A stretch of DNA of 64,000 bases from CAIYPH01 sp043744375. GTDB lineage: Bacteria > Pseudomonadota > Alphaproteobacteria > Acetobacterales > Acetobacteraceae. Below the pieces are notes generated by a model. The model was not told the DNA's origin. It did not search any database and worked only from the letters and a program-made list of their open reading frames with translations. Shown here in pieces: positions 52,541-61,406 of the stretch; the stretch's first letter is position 1, and every line of letters starts with the position of its first letter. The translations under genes were made by a program, and so were the position numbers. The stretch is taken from assembly GCA_043744375.1 (NCBI GenBank), contig JAYTUU010000052.1, positions 1 through 64,000 on the forward strand, given 5' to 3'.

Positions 52541-53731
52541 ATGGCGTTCCGCACGCTTGACGGGCTCGCCGTCGCGGGCAGGCGGGTGCTTGTTCGCGCC
52601 GATCTCAACGTGCCTGTGCGTGACGGCAGGATCTCCGACCTGACGCGGATCGAGCGGCTCTCGCCGACGATCCGCGAACTGGCGCGGAAGGGGGCGCGGG
52701 TGATCGTGTGCTCCCATTTCGACCGTCCGAAGGGCAAGCCGGTGCCGGAGATGTCGCTGGCGCCGATGGCGGCGGCCCTCGGCGAAGTGCTCGGCAAACC
52801 CGTGCATTTCGCCACCGATAGCGTCGGCCCGGCGGCGCATCAGGTGATCGCGGCACTTGGCGATGGCGACGTGGCGGTGCTGGAGAACACACGATTCCAG
52901 CCGGGCGAGGAGAAGAACGATCCGGCCTTTGCCGCTCAGCTTGCCGAACTCGCGGATATTTTTGTCAATGACGCGTTCTCCGCCGCCCACCGTGCGCATG
53001 CCTCCACGGAGGGGGTCGCGCATCTGCTGCCCTCGTATGCCGGGCGTTTGATGCAGGCGGAGTTGGAGGCGCTGGGCGCCGCGCTCGATCACCCCGAGCG
53101 TCCGGTCATGGCGGTGGTTGGCGGGTCAAAAGTGTCGACCAAGCTGGAACTGCTGGGCAACCTCGTCGGCCGCGTGCAGGTGCTCGTCATCGGCGGTGCA
53201 ATGGCCAACACGTTCCTCTCGGCACAGGGCGTCGGCGTCGGCAAGTCATTGCAGGAAGCCGAGATGCACGGGCTGGCACTCGATATCCTCGCCAAGGCGC
53301 AGGCTGCGGGCTGCACCATCCTGCTGCCGGTCGATGGCGTGACGGCGACTGAGTTCCGCGCCAATCCGCCGGTTGCCATCGTGCCGATCGACGCCGTTCC
53401 GGCCGATGCGATGATCCTGGACGTGGGCCCGGCGACGGTGGCCGTGCTGCTGGGCAACCTCGAAAACATGAAAACGCTGGTGTGGAACGGTCCACTCGGC
53501 GCCTTCGAAACGCCGCCCTTCGATGCCGCGACCATGGCGCTGGCGCATAAGGTGGCCGATGCAACCACGACGGGCAAGCTGCGCAGCGTGGCCGGTGGCG
53601 GCGACACCGTCTCGGCGCTGCGCCAGGCCGGGGTGATGGCGCAGATGAGCTACGTCTCGACGGCCGGCGGGGCTTTCCTCGAGTGGCTCGAGGGCAAGAC
53701 GCTGCCCGGGGTGGCCGCGCTGACGGGCTGA
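52541..53731 (+). CDS. pgk: Phosphoglycerate kinase
   Basis: Pgk transfers phosphate from 1,3-bisphosphoglycerate to ADP. The 396-residue protein shows RVLVRADLNVPVRDG, SHFDRPKGKP, VGGSKVSTKLELL, VWNGPLGAFE and SVAGGGDTVSALRQAGV. The ATG at 52541 is two bases past the gap stop, so the two are co-translated. After the stop there is an AT-rich stretch (53738-53780) instead of a clear hairpin terminator. Confidence 0.98.
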   Translation: MAFRTLDGLAVAGRRVLVRADLNVPVRDGRISDLTRIERLSPTIRELARKGARVIVCSHFDRPKGKPVPEMSLAPMAAALGEVLGKPVHFATDSVGPAAHQVIAALGDGDVAVLENTRFQPGEEKNDPAFAAQLAELADIFVNDAFSAAHRAHASTEGVAHLLPSYAGRLMQAELEALGAALDHPERPVMAVVGGSKVSTKLELLGNLVGRVQVLVIGGAMANTFLSAQGVGVGKSLQEAEMHGLALDILAKAQAAGCTILLPVDGVTATEFRANPPVAIVPIDAVPADAMILDVGPATVAVLLGNLENMKTLVWNGPLGAFETPPFDAATMALAHKVADATTTGKLRSVAGGGDTVSALRQAGVMAQMSYVSTAGGAFLEWLEGKTLPGVAALTG

Positions 53732-53797
53732 TTTCGCTAATCATAAGTTAATAAATTATAGACAAAGGGTTAAAATAGACGCAGCATCCGGTCCGTC

Positions 53798-53809
53798 ACC
53801 GTTAACGGT
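53798..53809. promoter_or_regulatory. Perfect 12-bp palindrome upstream of a small gene
   Basis: ACCGTTAACGGT stands ten bases before the ATG at 53820 and follows an AT-rich stretch (53738-53780, with TTAATAAATTATAG and TTAAAAT) that could carry a promoter. The symmetry suggests an operator for a dimeric regulator. Confidence 0.4.
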
Positions 53810-53819
53810 CCATTCATCC

Positions 53820-54062
53820 ATGCGTCGTAACCTGCTCTACATGATCTCCCCCACCTCCCTCTCCGCCTTTTCTACGAGCGTGACCAACGGCGCCGTGATG
53901 CCGGGCGCGGGAGTCGACCGGGCTTCCGGTGTCAGCAAGGCGCGGGTGTCGCCGCAAGCCGGTTCGGCCCCGGGCGCTACCACCAGCCCGACGCCGTTGC
54001 CGCAGGGACTGCCGCCTGGCCAGCGTCTGCCACGGGGATCGCTGCTCAACCTCTCCGTGTGA
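53820..54062 (+). CDS. Small Ser/Pro-rich hypothetical protein (80 aa)
   Basis: The protein begins MRRNLLYMISPTSLSAFSTS and ends in a Pro/Gly-rich tail (PLPQGLPPGQRLPRGSLLNL). There is no clear signal peptide or domain. A second ATG at 53841 is possible, and neither has a strong ribosome-binding site. The AT-rich promoter-like region and palindrome just upstream speak for a real transcript, and the tail looks deliberate. Function unknown. Confidence 0.45.
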   Translation: MRRNLLYMISPTSLSAFSTSVTNGAVMPGAGVDRASGVSKARVSPQAGSAPGATTSPTPLPQGLPPGQRLPRGSLLNLSV

Positions 54063-54138
54063 CATCCGCGCCGTGATCGGCGGCCCCGAATAAACGTTGA
54101 TGTGGAAATGCGCTGCCATCTGAGATAGAAGCGTAGGC

Positions 54139-54507
54139 ATGAAGTGCACCTTCATGCTTGCTGGGCTATTGCTGATACTACCGCTCGCTGTGCAGGCGGG
54201 AGGCTACACGCGCTTGCAGGGCGATATGCCGCTGGTCGGCACAAACACCGGCGCGCCCCTGCCGAAGGGCTTCAAGCCGGCGCCGGTGCCCAACCCCGAT
54301 ATTTTCGTCCCGCGTTCCACCCGCGCGCCGGTGCCGGGCGAACCCGAATTCTCCGCCGGCCTGACGCAAACCGGACAATCCGTCCGTGTCGATCAGGGCC
54401 ATGCGCCAGGATCAGGCTTCTCCGAAGATCTGCAACGCCGCAACCGCACGACCTTCGGCACCCGGTTCGTGCCCGGCTTCGCACTCACGGTACCGCTGGA
54501 GAAGTAG
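54139..54507 (+). CDS. Small secreted protein, unknown (122 aa)
   Basis: The signal peptide is clear (MKCTFMLAGLLLILPLAVQA, cut before GGYTRLQG). The mature part of about 100 residues is rich in Pro, Gly and Thr, with no cysteine and no recognised domain (GFKPAPVPNPDIFVPRSTRA, NRTTFGTRFVPGFALTVPLE). It probably acts in the periplasm or outer membrane. It ends seven bases from the convergent ftsY gene. Confidence 0.75.
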   Translation: MKCTFMLAGLLLILPLAVQAGGYTRLQGDMPLVGTNTGAPLPKGFKPAPVPNPDIFVPRSTRAPVPGEPEFSAGLTQTGQSVRVDQGHAPGSGFSEDLQRRNRTTFGTRFVPGFALTVPLEK

Positions 54508-54514
54508 CGCCGAC

Positions 54515-55435
54515 CTAGGCCCCAACCAACCCACGGGCGAACTCGTCGGGATCGAACGGCCTGAGATCGCCGGCCTGTTCGCCAACACCGACCGCATGCA
54601 CGGGAAGCCCAAACGCCTCCGCCAGCGCCACCACGATGCCGCCGCGGGCGCTGCCGTCGAGCTTTGTCACCACCAGGCCGGTCACCTCGACCATCTCCTT
54701 GAACACGCTGACCTGCTGCACGGCGTTCTGACCGGTGGTCGCGTCGAGCACGAGCAGGACGGAATGCGGCGCGGTCGGATCCTGCTTTTTCAGCACGCGG
54801 ATGATTTTCCGCAGTTCTTCCATCAGCGCGGCCTTGTTGTGCAACCGGCCGGCGGTGTCGATCAGCAGCACGTCGGACCCGGCGGCGCGCGCCTTGGTCA
54901 CCGCGTCGAAGGCGAGGCCGGCGGCGTCGGAATTGGCGGGTGCGGAGATGACGGGCGCGCCGGTGCGTTGGCCCCATATCTGTAGCTGCTCAACGGCCGC
55001 GGCGCGGAACGTATCGCCGGCCACCATCATGGCGGTGATGTTCCGCTCGCCATAGCTCTGCGCAAGCTTGCCGATGGTGGTGGTCTTGCCGGTGCCGTTC
55101 ACGCCGACGACGAGCACGACATGCGGCTTGCGGGCACGGTCGATGATCAGCGGTTGGGCGACCGGGCGCAGGATGGCGGCGATCTCCTCGGCCAGCGCCT
55201 GCTTGACCTCGTCATCGGTCACCTCTTTGTCGAAGCGCGTGCGGCGAAAGCTGGCAATGATCCTGGCGGCGACGGCGGTGCCGAGATCGGCGGATATCAG
55301 CAGGTTTTCGAGGTCGTCCAGCGCCGCGTCATCCAGCTTGCGGCGGGTGAACACGGCGGTGATGCCGTTCGTGAGCTTTTCGGTCGAGCGTGCCAGGCCC
55401 TGCTTGAGCCGGGAGAAAAAACTGCCCAACGCCAT
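54515..55435 (-). CDS. ftsY: Signal recognition particle receptor FtsY
   Basis: FtsY docks the SRP-ribosome complex at the membrane. The 306-residue protein has a short N-terminal helical region (SFFSRLKQGLARSTEKLTNG) and the NG GTPase domain: GVNGTGKTTTIGKLA, DTFRAAAVEQLQ, LLIDTAGRLHN, TKLDGSARGG. It lacks the long acidic A domain of E. coli FtsY, as is common outside enterobacteria. The start overlaps the mtaB stop (TGATG). Confidence 0.97.
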   Translation of the reverse strand: MALGSFFSRLKQGLARSTEKLTNGITAVFTRRKLDDAALDDLENLLISADLGTAVAARIIASFRRTRFDKEVTDDEVKQALAEEIAAILRPVAQPLIIDRARKPHVVLVVGVNGTGKTTTIGKLAQSYGERNITAMMVAGDTFRAAAVEQLQIWGQRTGAPVISAPANSDAAGLAFDAVTKARAAGSDVLLIDTAGRLHNKAALMEELRKIIRVLKKQDPTAPHSVLLVLDATTGQNAVQQVSVFKEMVEVTGLVVTKLDGSARGGIVVALAEAFGLPVHAVGVGEQAGDLRPFDPDEFARGLVGA

Positions 55436-56655
55436 CAGAGCAGCACTCCGGTCAGGCCGGACGCGTCGGCACCGGTGATGCGCGCGCGCAGCAGGGCGCC
55501 GGGGGTGGCGACGATGCGGACGGGGGCGAAATGCTCGGTGTGCCCCCCGCCGTCGGTTTCGGCGAGAACGGCGGCATCGCGGCCGATCTGGGCCGTATAG
55601 AAACGCTGCGCCGCGGCAGCGCCGGTGTCGCGCAATCGGGCCGCGCGCTCCTTGCGAACTGGCTTGGGCACGGCCGGCATGCGCGCCGCCGGAGTGCCCG
55701 GGCGCTCGCTATAGGGAAATACGTGCACGAACGGGATGTCGGCCGCCGTGATGAAGTCCAGCGTCTCGGTGAACAGGGCGTCGGTTTCGGTGGGGAAGCC
55801 GGCGATCAGGTCGGCGCCGATGGCGATGCCCGGCCGCAGATCGCGGGCGCGGCGGATGACGGCGGCGGCGTCGGCGGCGAGGTGGCGGCGCTTCATCCGC
55901 TTGAGGATCATGTCGGAGCCGGCCTGCAACGAGAGATGCAGATGCGGCATCAGGCGCGGTTCATTGCCGATCAGCCGCCACAGATCGTCGTCGATCTCGA
56001 CGGGGTCGAGCGAGGACAGCCGTAGCCGCGGCAACGCGGGCACCAGCGCCAGCAGCCGGCGGATCATGGCGCCGAGCGTCGGCGCGCCGGGAAGATCGGG
56101 GCCGAAGCTGGTCAGATCGACGCCGGTGAGGACCACTTCGCGAAAACCGGCTTCGACGAGGGTGCGGACCTGGTCGACGATGGCGCCGATCGGAACGGAG
56201 CGGCTGGGGCCACGGCCGAACGGGATGATGCAGAAGGTGCAGCGGTGGTCGCAACCCTGCTGGACCTGCACGAAGGCGCGCGCGCGGCCGGCAAAATCGG
56301 TGACCAGATGCCCTGCGGTCTCGCGGATCGTCATGATGTCCGCGACGGCAGAGCCGGCATCCGTCCGCCAGCTTTCCGGTTGCAGTTTTTCGATGTTTCC
56401 CAGCACGCGCGTCACGCCGGGGAGGGCTGCCCAGGAGTCGGGGGAAATCTGCGCCGCACATCCGGTAACGACGATTTTCGCCTCGGGCCGTTCGCGATGC
56501 AGGCGGCGGATGGCCTGGCGCGCCTGCCGCTCGGCCTCGCCGGTGACGGCGCAGGTGTTGACGATGACGGTATCGGTCAGGTCAGCGGCATGGCCGCGCA
56601 TGACCTCGCTCTCATAGGCGTTCAGCCGGCAGCCGAAGGTCAGGATGTCCGTCAT
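55435..56655 (-). CDS. mtaB: tRNA t6A37 methylthiotransferase MtaB
   Basis: MtaB adds a methylthio group to t6A at position 37 of tRNAs. The 406-residue protein has the N-terminal cluster-binding cysteines (FGCRLNAYESEV, NTCAVTGEAERQARQ, VVTGCAAQ), the radical-SAM motif CDHRCTFCIIPFGRG and a C-terminal TRAM domain (APVRIVATPGALLRARI). It overlaps dapF upstream (ATGA) and ftsY downstream, the dapF-mtaB-ftsY order seen in alphaproteobacteria. Confidence 0.95.
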   Translation of the reverse strand: MTDILTFGCRLNAYESEVMRGHAADLTDTVIVNTCAVTGEAERQARQAIRRLHRERPEAKIVVTGCAAQISPDSWAALPGVTRVLGNIEKLQPESWRTDAGSAVADIMTIRETAGHLVTDFAGRARAFVQVQQGCDHRCTFCIIPFGRGPSRSVPIGAIVDQVRTLVEAGFREVVLTGVDLTSFGPDLPGAPTLGAMIRRLLALVPALPRLRLSSLDPVEIDDDLWRLIGNEPRLMPHLHLSLQAGSDMILKRMKRRHLAADAAAVIRRARDLRPGIAIGADLIAGFPTETDALFTETLDFITAADIPFVHVFPYSERPGTPAARMPAVPKPVRKERAARLRDTGAAAAQRFYTAQIGRDAAVLAETDGGGHTEHFAPVRIVATPGALLRARITGADASGLTGVLL

Positions 56656-57488
56656 GCCGGGTAGCCGGTCAGGTCGATGGTGCCGTGGAAGGCGGTTGCG
56701 ACGGGGCCGGTCATCAGCACATGGCCGTCATCGCGCCATTCGAGTTCGAGTTCGCCGCCGTCGGCGATGATGGTCGCGCGCCGCCCGGTCAGGCCACGGC
56801 GGGCGGCGTTGACCAGCGTGGCGCAGGCGCCGGAACCGCAGGCGCGGGTGAGGCCGGCGCCGCGCTCCCACACGCGCAGGCGGATGCGGTCGGGCGCGAG
56901 AATGGTCGCGAAGCCGATATTGGCGCGCTCGGGGAAGAGGGCCGCGTGCTCCAGGATCGGGCCAAGTGTTTCGACCGCGAGGGTGTCGACATCGGGGACG
57001 AAAAACGTGGCGTGCGGATTGCCCATCGAGGCGGCGGCGGGGTCGGACACCGGGCCCTCGGCGAGATCGAGATGCAGCGTGTCCATGGGCCGCGCCAAAG
57101 GAACGTCCTGCCAGCCCAGCCGGACCGGCCCCATGTCCACGGTGACGCGGCCATCGGCGAGGAGTGTGGCGGGGAGATGGCCGGAAATCGTCTGGATGAC
57201 GAGATCGCGCCGGCCCGTCTCGGCGCCGAGCAGGTGGGCGATGCAGCGGGTGGCGTTGCCGCAGGCCCCGGCCTCGCCGCCGTCGGGGTTGCGAATGCGC
57301 ATGAAGACATCGGCGTTGCTGCCGGGGGGTGGCGGTTCGATGACGATGAACTGGTCGCAGCCGACGCCGGTGCGCCGGTCCGCGATGGCGGCGACGCGGG
57401 CCGGGGTCAGCCCAAGCGTGCGGGGACGTTCGTCGAACACGACGAAATCATTGCCGCAGCCGTGCATCTTGAGGAAGGTGGCGTTCAT
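56652..57488 (-). CDS. dapF: Diaminopimelate epimerase
   Basis: DapF converts LL- to meso-diaminopimelate for lysine and peptidoglycan. The 278-residue protein has FLKMHGCGNDFVV, the first active cysteine in GGEAGACGNATRC, SMGNPHATFF, and the second in TRACGSGACATLV. The ATG at 57488 is clear, with only 51 bases between it and the secreted-protein gene upstream. Confidence 0.97.
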   Translation of the reverse strand: MNATFLKMHGCGNDFVVFDERPRTLGLTPARVAAIADRRTGVGCDQFIVIEPPPPGSNADVFMRIRNPDGGEAGACGNATRCIAHLLGAETGRRDLVIQTISGHLPATLLADGRVTVDMGPVRLGWQDVPLARPMDTLHLDLAEGPVSDPAAASMGNPHATFFVPDVDTLAVETLGPILEHAALFPERANIGFATILAPDRIRLRVWERGAGLTRACGSGACATLVNAARRGLTGRRATIIADGGELELEWRDDGHVLMTGPVATAFHGTIDLTGYPA

Positions 57489-57539
57489 CCGGTGGTTATA
57501 TGGGAGGCGACGGCGCGAACAAAGGCCGCGTTGCGCGGG

Positions 57540-57968
57540 TCAGCGTTCGATCGCCGAGAGGGTTACGCTGAGCGTGCTCTGCCCCGGCCCGACCAGGGTG
57601 CCGGTGAGGCTCAGCACGCGCTCCGGCGCGCGCATCGTGCCGGCGAGACCGAGCGATTCCGCAGGATTGACCATGGTCAGCGGCAGAAGCGGGTCGCGTC
57701 CCAGCGGCGTAAGCCCCGCCGATCCCGGGCCAAGGCGCAGGCCGCCCGCCGGTTGCGCCGGACGGGTGCCGCCGGAGACATAGAGTTGCCCATAGCGATT
57801 GGCGGGGTCGAGCAGCGCGATGGCGCCCGGCTTGTCCGCCAGTGCCGTTGAACCCAAAGCCGGCGCACGCGGCGTCACCGCGATGCAGCAATCCGACCGC
57901 ATTGCCTGGGCATGCGCGCCGGACATGGCCGTCAGCAGCGCCACGGAGCAGAGGATCAAGTATCGCAT
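57540..57968 (-). CDS. Small secreted protein, unknown (142 aa)
   Basis: The signal peptide is MRYLILCSVALLTAMSGAHA, cut before QAMRSDCCIAV. The mature part has no recognised domain; it holds a Gly/Pro-rich middle (GGTRPAQPAGGLRLGPGSAG) and a C-terminal strand-rich part (VLSLTGTLVGPGQSTLSVTL). It lies 22 bases after the oxidoreductase gene on the same strand, so probably shares a transcript. Function unknown. Confidence 0.75.
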   Translation of the reverse strand: MRYLILCSVALLTAMSGAHAQAMRSDCCIAVTPRAPALGSTALADKPGAIALLDPANRYGQLYVSGGTRPAQPAGGLRLGPGSAGLTPLGRDPLLPLTMVNPAESLGLAGTMRAPERVLSLTGTLVGPGQSTLSVTLSAIER

Positions 57969-57990
57969 ACCAAGTGTCCCCTCGCGGTTT

Positions 57991-59019
57991 TCAGGCGGCG
58001 ATATCGACCCATCGGCCGCTGCGCGCGCTGGCGGCGATGGCTTCGAGGGCGAGCACGATATCGATCGACTCCGCCTCGCTGGCGCCGTTCCAGCCGGCGC
58101 CGGTGCGCACGAGGGTGGCGAACGAGTCCGCCTCGGCGCGAAAACCGTCGCCGCCGGGCAGGTCCTCCGTCTCGAACGGCAGCGGGCCGGCGATGCCGCG
58201 CTTGACGCGGAGCGGCAGGGTGCCGGTGAGCGCATGGTTGCTGTAGCCGGTTTCCACCACGCCCTTGTCGCCGATGATGACGGCATGGCGGTGCCCGGCG
58301 GTGGACAGGCTGCACGTGAGTTGGCCGATCGCGCCGGAGGGGAATTCGATGGTCGCCGCGATGGTCTGATCGACGCCGGTGGTGGTGGTGCGCTGCGTCG
58401 CGATCAGGCGTGTCGGGCGTTCGCCGGTGGCGATGCGCAGCAGGCTCATCGCATAGGTGCCGGCATCGAGCAGCGCGCCGCCGCCGCGGGCGGGCACCAG
58501 GCGGATGTTCGCCGGGTCGCCGGTCGGCACGCCGTCAGCCGTCGCGATGGCGAATCCGAACGCGGCGGTGGCGATCTGGACGCGGCCGAGCGTGCCGTCG
58601 GCGAGCAGTTCGCGCAGCCGCAGCGTCTGCGGTTGGGACATGTAGGGGTAGGCTTCGCGCAGATACACGCCATGAGCGCGGGCGGCGGCATACATCGCAT
58701 GCGCCTCGGTGCCGGTCATGCAGAGCGGCTTCTCGCACAGCACATGCTTGCCGGCCGCCATCGCCTTGATCGCCCACTCCGCGTGCATGTCGTTCGGCAG
58801 GGGGATGTAGATCGCCTCGATCTCGGGGTCGGCGAGCAGCGCCTCGTAGGTGGGGTGGGCGCGGGGAATGCCGAGCTCCTTGGCGAACGCGGCCGCCTTC
58901 TCCGCGCCACGGCTGCCGACGGCGGTGACGGTGGCGAGCGGCGAGCCGGCAACCCCGCGGGTGAACTGGCGGGCAATGTTGGCGGCACCGAGGATGCCGT
59001 AGCGGAGCGGGGAGGTCAT
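57991..59019 (-). CDS. Gfo/Idh/MocA family oxidoreductase
   Basis: The 342-residue protein is an NAD(P)-dependent sugar- or polyol-type dehydrogenase: Rossmann motif YGILGAANIARQFTRGV, YIPLPNDMHAEW, the catalytic-lysine motif LCEKPLCMT, and REAYPYMSQPQ in the substrate domain. The substrate cannot be told. The ATG at 59019 has GGAGACGACC ahead. Upstream the same frame stays open into the unknown gene at 59020-59643, giving a possible 550-residue fusion. The first 25 codons are duplicated at 19800-19873. Confidence 0.9.
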   Translation of the reverse strand: MTSPLRYGILGAANIARQFTRGVAGSPLATVTAVGSRGAEKAAAFAKELGIPRAHPTYEALLADPEIEAIYIPLPNDMHAEWAIKAMAAGKHVLCEKPLCMTGTEAHAMYAAARAHGVYLREAYPYMSQPQTLRLRELLADGTLGRVQIATAAFGFAIATADGVPTGDPANIRLVPARGGGALLDAGTYAMSLLRIATGERPTRLIATQRTTTTGVDQTIAATIEFPSGAIGQLTCSLSTAGHRHAVIIGDKGVVETGYSNHALTGTLPLRVKRGIAGPLPFETEDLPGGDGFRAEADSFATLVRTGAGWNGASEAESIDIVLALEAIAASARSGRWVDIAA

Positions 59020-60016
59020 GGTCGTCTCCTGGATTTCCGGGAGAATGCGGCAGTCCGGAGGGATCGGCCAGGGGGGGTGCCTAATTATTCCGAAATCGCA
59101 ACAAATAGGGCATGCGTTTGCTGCCGGTGCGGTAGGCCCGGGAGGCGGCGCGGGGGGTGGCCAGGGTGGCGGGCGCATCAGAGCGGGGGGCGCGGGCGGA
59201 GGGGGAGCGTTGGGTGGGGTGGTGCATGCAGGCCGGGCAGGCGGCGCGCTGATGGTGTGGGTTTGCGGCGGCGGCTGGTCCGGCGGCGCGGGGCGTTGGG
59301 TGCGCGGGGCGCCCGGCGGGGTGGGGTGGCGCGCGGGCCGGTTGGCGGGCGGCGTGCGGGGTTGGCTGTCCTGGCACGGGCGGTTGGGCAAGGCGGGCGG
59401 CGGGCCGGCGGCCTGGAAGAACGCCAGCAGGTGGGCGAGGCCATCGCGCAGATGGCCGATTGGCGCCCAAACTGGCCGCCAAACTGGCTCGGCCCAGGCG
59501 CCGAACAGACGCTGGCGCAGGGTGCGCAGCGGCGTGGCGGGGGCCAGCATTGCATCCAGGCACCGGATGATCGCCTCCAGCACGCGACACAAAGCCACCG
59601 CGTCAGGGGCGCCAGGCCGGGGTTGGGGGGGAGCAATGTTCATATTGTGTTCCTAGCAAACCGTTAGGCCGGATGCAAGGAAATTTTTCCTCTAAAGGCT
59701 CTTTTTCAGTGGCGCGATGCGGGAGAGGCGGTGCCGGGCGAGGCTCAGGCGTGCGGACGCCGACGCTGATAGTGGCCGAACCGCCGGCGATGGGGGCGGT
59801 GAAGGATCGGCACGCCGAGTGCGGGCACGCTGCCGCCAGTGAGCGCGGCGACCCTGACGCGCGGGGCTAGGGGAGCGGCATGGGCCGGCGGTTGCGGGGG
59901 GCGACGAGGGCGACGGCGATGCAGCAGGCGCTTTGCACCGCCTGGGCATGCGCGGACACCTTCGAGCGGGATGGGCAGAGAGTGGACAGCCGTATCGATG
60001 AGACAGCTCCGAATGC
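58946..60016. repeat. Duplicated ~1.07-kb module, copy 2
   Basis: This block matches 19800-20841 from CCGGCAACCCCGCGGGTGAA to CGAATGC. Here it is contiguous with the complete oxidoreductase gene, so this locus resembles the source. Differences include a 12-base in-frame insertion in the unknown gene (CCAAACTGGCCG repeated near 59470) and a ~25-base insertion near 59730-59756. The part upstream of the unknown gene (59644-60016) holds no gene I can support. Confidence 0.9.
59020..59643 (-). CDS. Unknown protein with Pro-rich tail, paralogue 2, open into the oxidoreductase
   Basis: This is the partner of the gene at 19943-20491: MNIAPPQPRPGAPDAVALCR, a helical part (FGAWAEPVWRPVWAPIGHLR, DGLAHLLAFFQAAG) and a long Pro-rich tail. 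The AGGA ribosome-binding site is kept. Unlike copy 1, which ends AFCY-stop, this copy has no stop codon: the frame passes through CPICCDFGIIRH and IPPDCRILPEIQETT straight into the oxidoreductase start. Either it encodes a 550-residue fusion or the stop was lost and the oxidoreductase is still begun at 59019. Function unknown. Confidence 0.5.
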
Positions 60017-60074
60017 ACCTCAGAGACCCACCCTATGGAAGCTCCGGTGGTGGACGTGGATAGAATTCTCCATT

Positions 60075-60701
60075 CTACCTTTTGCTTGAGACGCCGTGGC
60101 GTACATGCATATCAAATTCACGAAGTTCGATGAGGGCACCTCCAACTCCCTTTCCTGCCGCTTCTTCTAGCAATGGCTTGGCGATGGTCAGGTTCGCGGG
60201 AAATTCAGTCCGAATGCCGTACTTATGCATAAACCCTTTAAAAAACTTGGCCGTCGCATGGTCGTGAGTCTTTATCAAGAAATCCAACATGAAGTCGCTG
60301 TATTCTGGCTGGTATATTACAGGTCCCAGACCCTTTACTGCGCCACCGATATAAGAAAATATGCTGGCATGCATTATATAATCCGGAGATGTTCGTTCTA
60401 GGTCGAGTTTATTTACAATAAATAGTCGCGGACCTACCGAGCCGAAGTCATCGTTCAATTGCCGATAAAGTCCGCCGATATCGTCACGAGTCATGCGAGA
60501 TTCAATTTCCACATGGTAGCGCTCGTGCCTCATGAAGATGCGCGATAGGACGCCCTGCACCCTTCTTAAAAGATGGTCGTGATTGGGTCCATCTTTGCCC
60601 TCAGTCGCAAGAAGTTTTGCCTTTAGATATACAAACGTTTCTTCCAAATCCTTATCGGCGATCATTTCGGGACTCAATACGTGCCTATTCAACAACCTCA
60701 C
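60075..60701 (-). CDS. AT-rich orphan gene, unknown function (about 208 aa)
   Basis: I do not recognise this protein. It is mixed alpha/beta in appearance, with EETFVYLKAKLLATEGKDGP, RRVQGVLSRIFMRHERYHVE, DDIGGLYRQLNDDFG, FIVNKLDLERTSPDYIMHAS and TAKFFKGFMHKYGIRTEFPA. No signal peptide or membrane helix is seen. The DNA is much AT-richer than the genome, indicating transfer. I prefer the GTG at 60701, with GGGAG eight bases ahead; ATG 60665 is the alternative. It lies between the duplicated module and an IS3 remnant. The gene may be intact or may have lost its 5' end to the IS. Confidence 0.6.
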   Translation of the reverse strand: MRLLNRHVLSPEMIADKDLEETFVYLKAKLLATEGKDGPNHDHLLRRVQGVLSRIFMRHERYHVEIESRMTRDDIGGLYRQLNDDFGSVGPRLFIVNKLDLERTSPDYIMHASIFSYIGGAVKGLGPVIYQPEYSDFMLDFLIKTHDHATAKFFKGFMHKYGIRTEFPANLTIAKPLLEEAAGKGVGGALIELREFDMHVRHGVSSKR

Positions 60702-60810
60702 TCGCGCTACTCCCAGCGTTACAACAAAGGTGGCTCTGGCAATCTGAACAGTTGGATAAGTGGCATGGGCGAGCCTGATCGAGCAAGCTTGCTTATGAAC
60801 GGGAGCGACG

Positions 60811-61031
60811 ATGAGCAGACGACCTCGCCGGAACCAGACGCCGGGCTTCAAGGCGAAATTGGCCTTGGCGGCCATCAAAGGTGACAAGACGCTGGCCGAT
60901 CTGGCCAGCAGTTTGACGTGCACCCCAACCAGATCACGCAATGGAAGGCGCAGTTGCAGGAAGGCGCTGCCGACACCGCCGGTGGACCTGAAATCGCTGC
61001 ATGGGAAGATCGGAGAGCTGGCGCTGCGCTC
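60811..61031 (+). pseudogene. IS3-family transposase orfA, frameshifted remnant
   Basis: The frame starts MSRRPRRNQTPGFKAKLALA and AIKGDKTLADLA, the IS407-type OrfA helix-turn-helix. A one-base loss near 60908 moves FDVHPNQITQWKAQLQEGAA into the next frame, and a second shift returns VDLKSLHGKIGELAL to the first. The leucine-zipper end and all of orfB are missing. It is a decayed insertion sequence. Confidence 0.85.
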
Positions 61032-61093
61032 GTACGGTGAGTGGGCTTCCGCTGCGACCTGGAATTTGCCGGATGCAAAAATCCTGCAAAGGA

Positions 61094-61232
61094 GAACAGG
61101 GCAGATTTCCTGACCTAATGTGATGGGCTACCTCAGGGTAGCTGCCCCCCGGGACTCCGCAGCCAAACCGATGGAAGTTTTTTGGTTCTTTTTTCAAAAA
61201 AGAACTGCTGTCTCAGGGCAATCGCGTGAAGC
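61094..61232. repeat. Dispersed repeat, family B, copy 2
   Basis: Begins GAACAGGGCAGATTTCCTGA as in copy 1 at 23229 and continues ACCTCAGGGTAGCTGCC, GGGACTCCGCAGCCAAAC, the A/T palindrome (61185-61204) and CTGTCTCAGGGCAATCGCGT, which it shares with copy 3. It follows the IS3 remnant directly. Confidence 0.85.
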
Positions 61233-61374
61233 ATTGCATTGCAGGTCTCGACACTCATCCATTCCCTAATGGGCGTCGTTGCAAGCCTTGCGAAGCACTC
61301 CCGCATCACCGTCCTTCATTTTCGATGGCCCGGCGAGATGGAAAGGGCTGGTCAAAATGCTCCTCCAATGCTAG

Positions 61375-61386
61375 GTTACATGTAAC
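61375..61386. promoter_or_regulatory. Palindrome upstream of the toxin-antitoxin operon, probable operator
   Basis: GTTACATGTAAC is a perfect 12-base palindrome 20 bases before the antitoxin ATG. Antitoxins of this type usually repress their own operon by binding such a site; here the role is inferred from position. Confidence 0.5.
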
Positions 61387-61406
61387 TATTCCTTGGAGAT
61401 ATGGTT

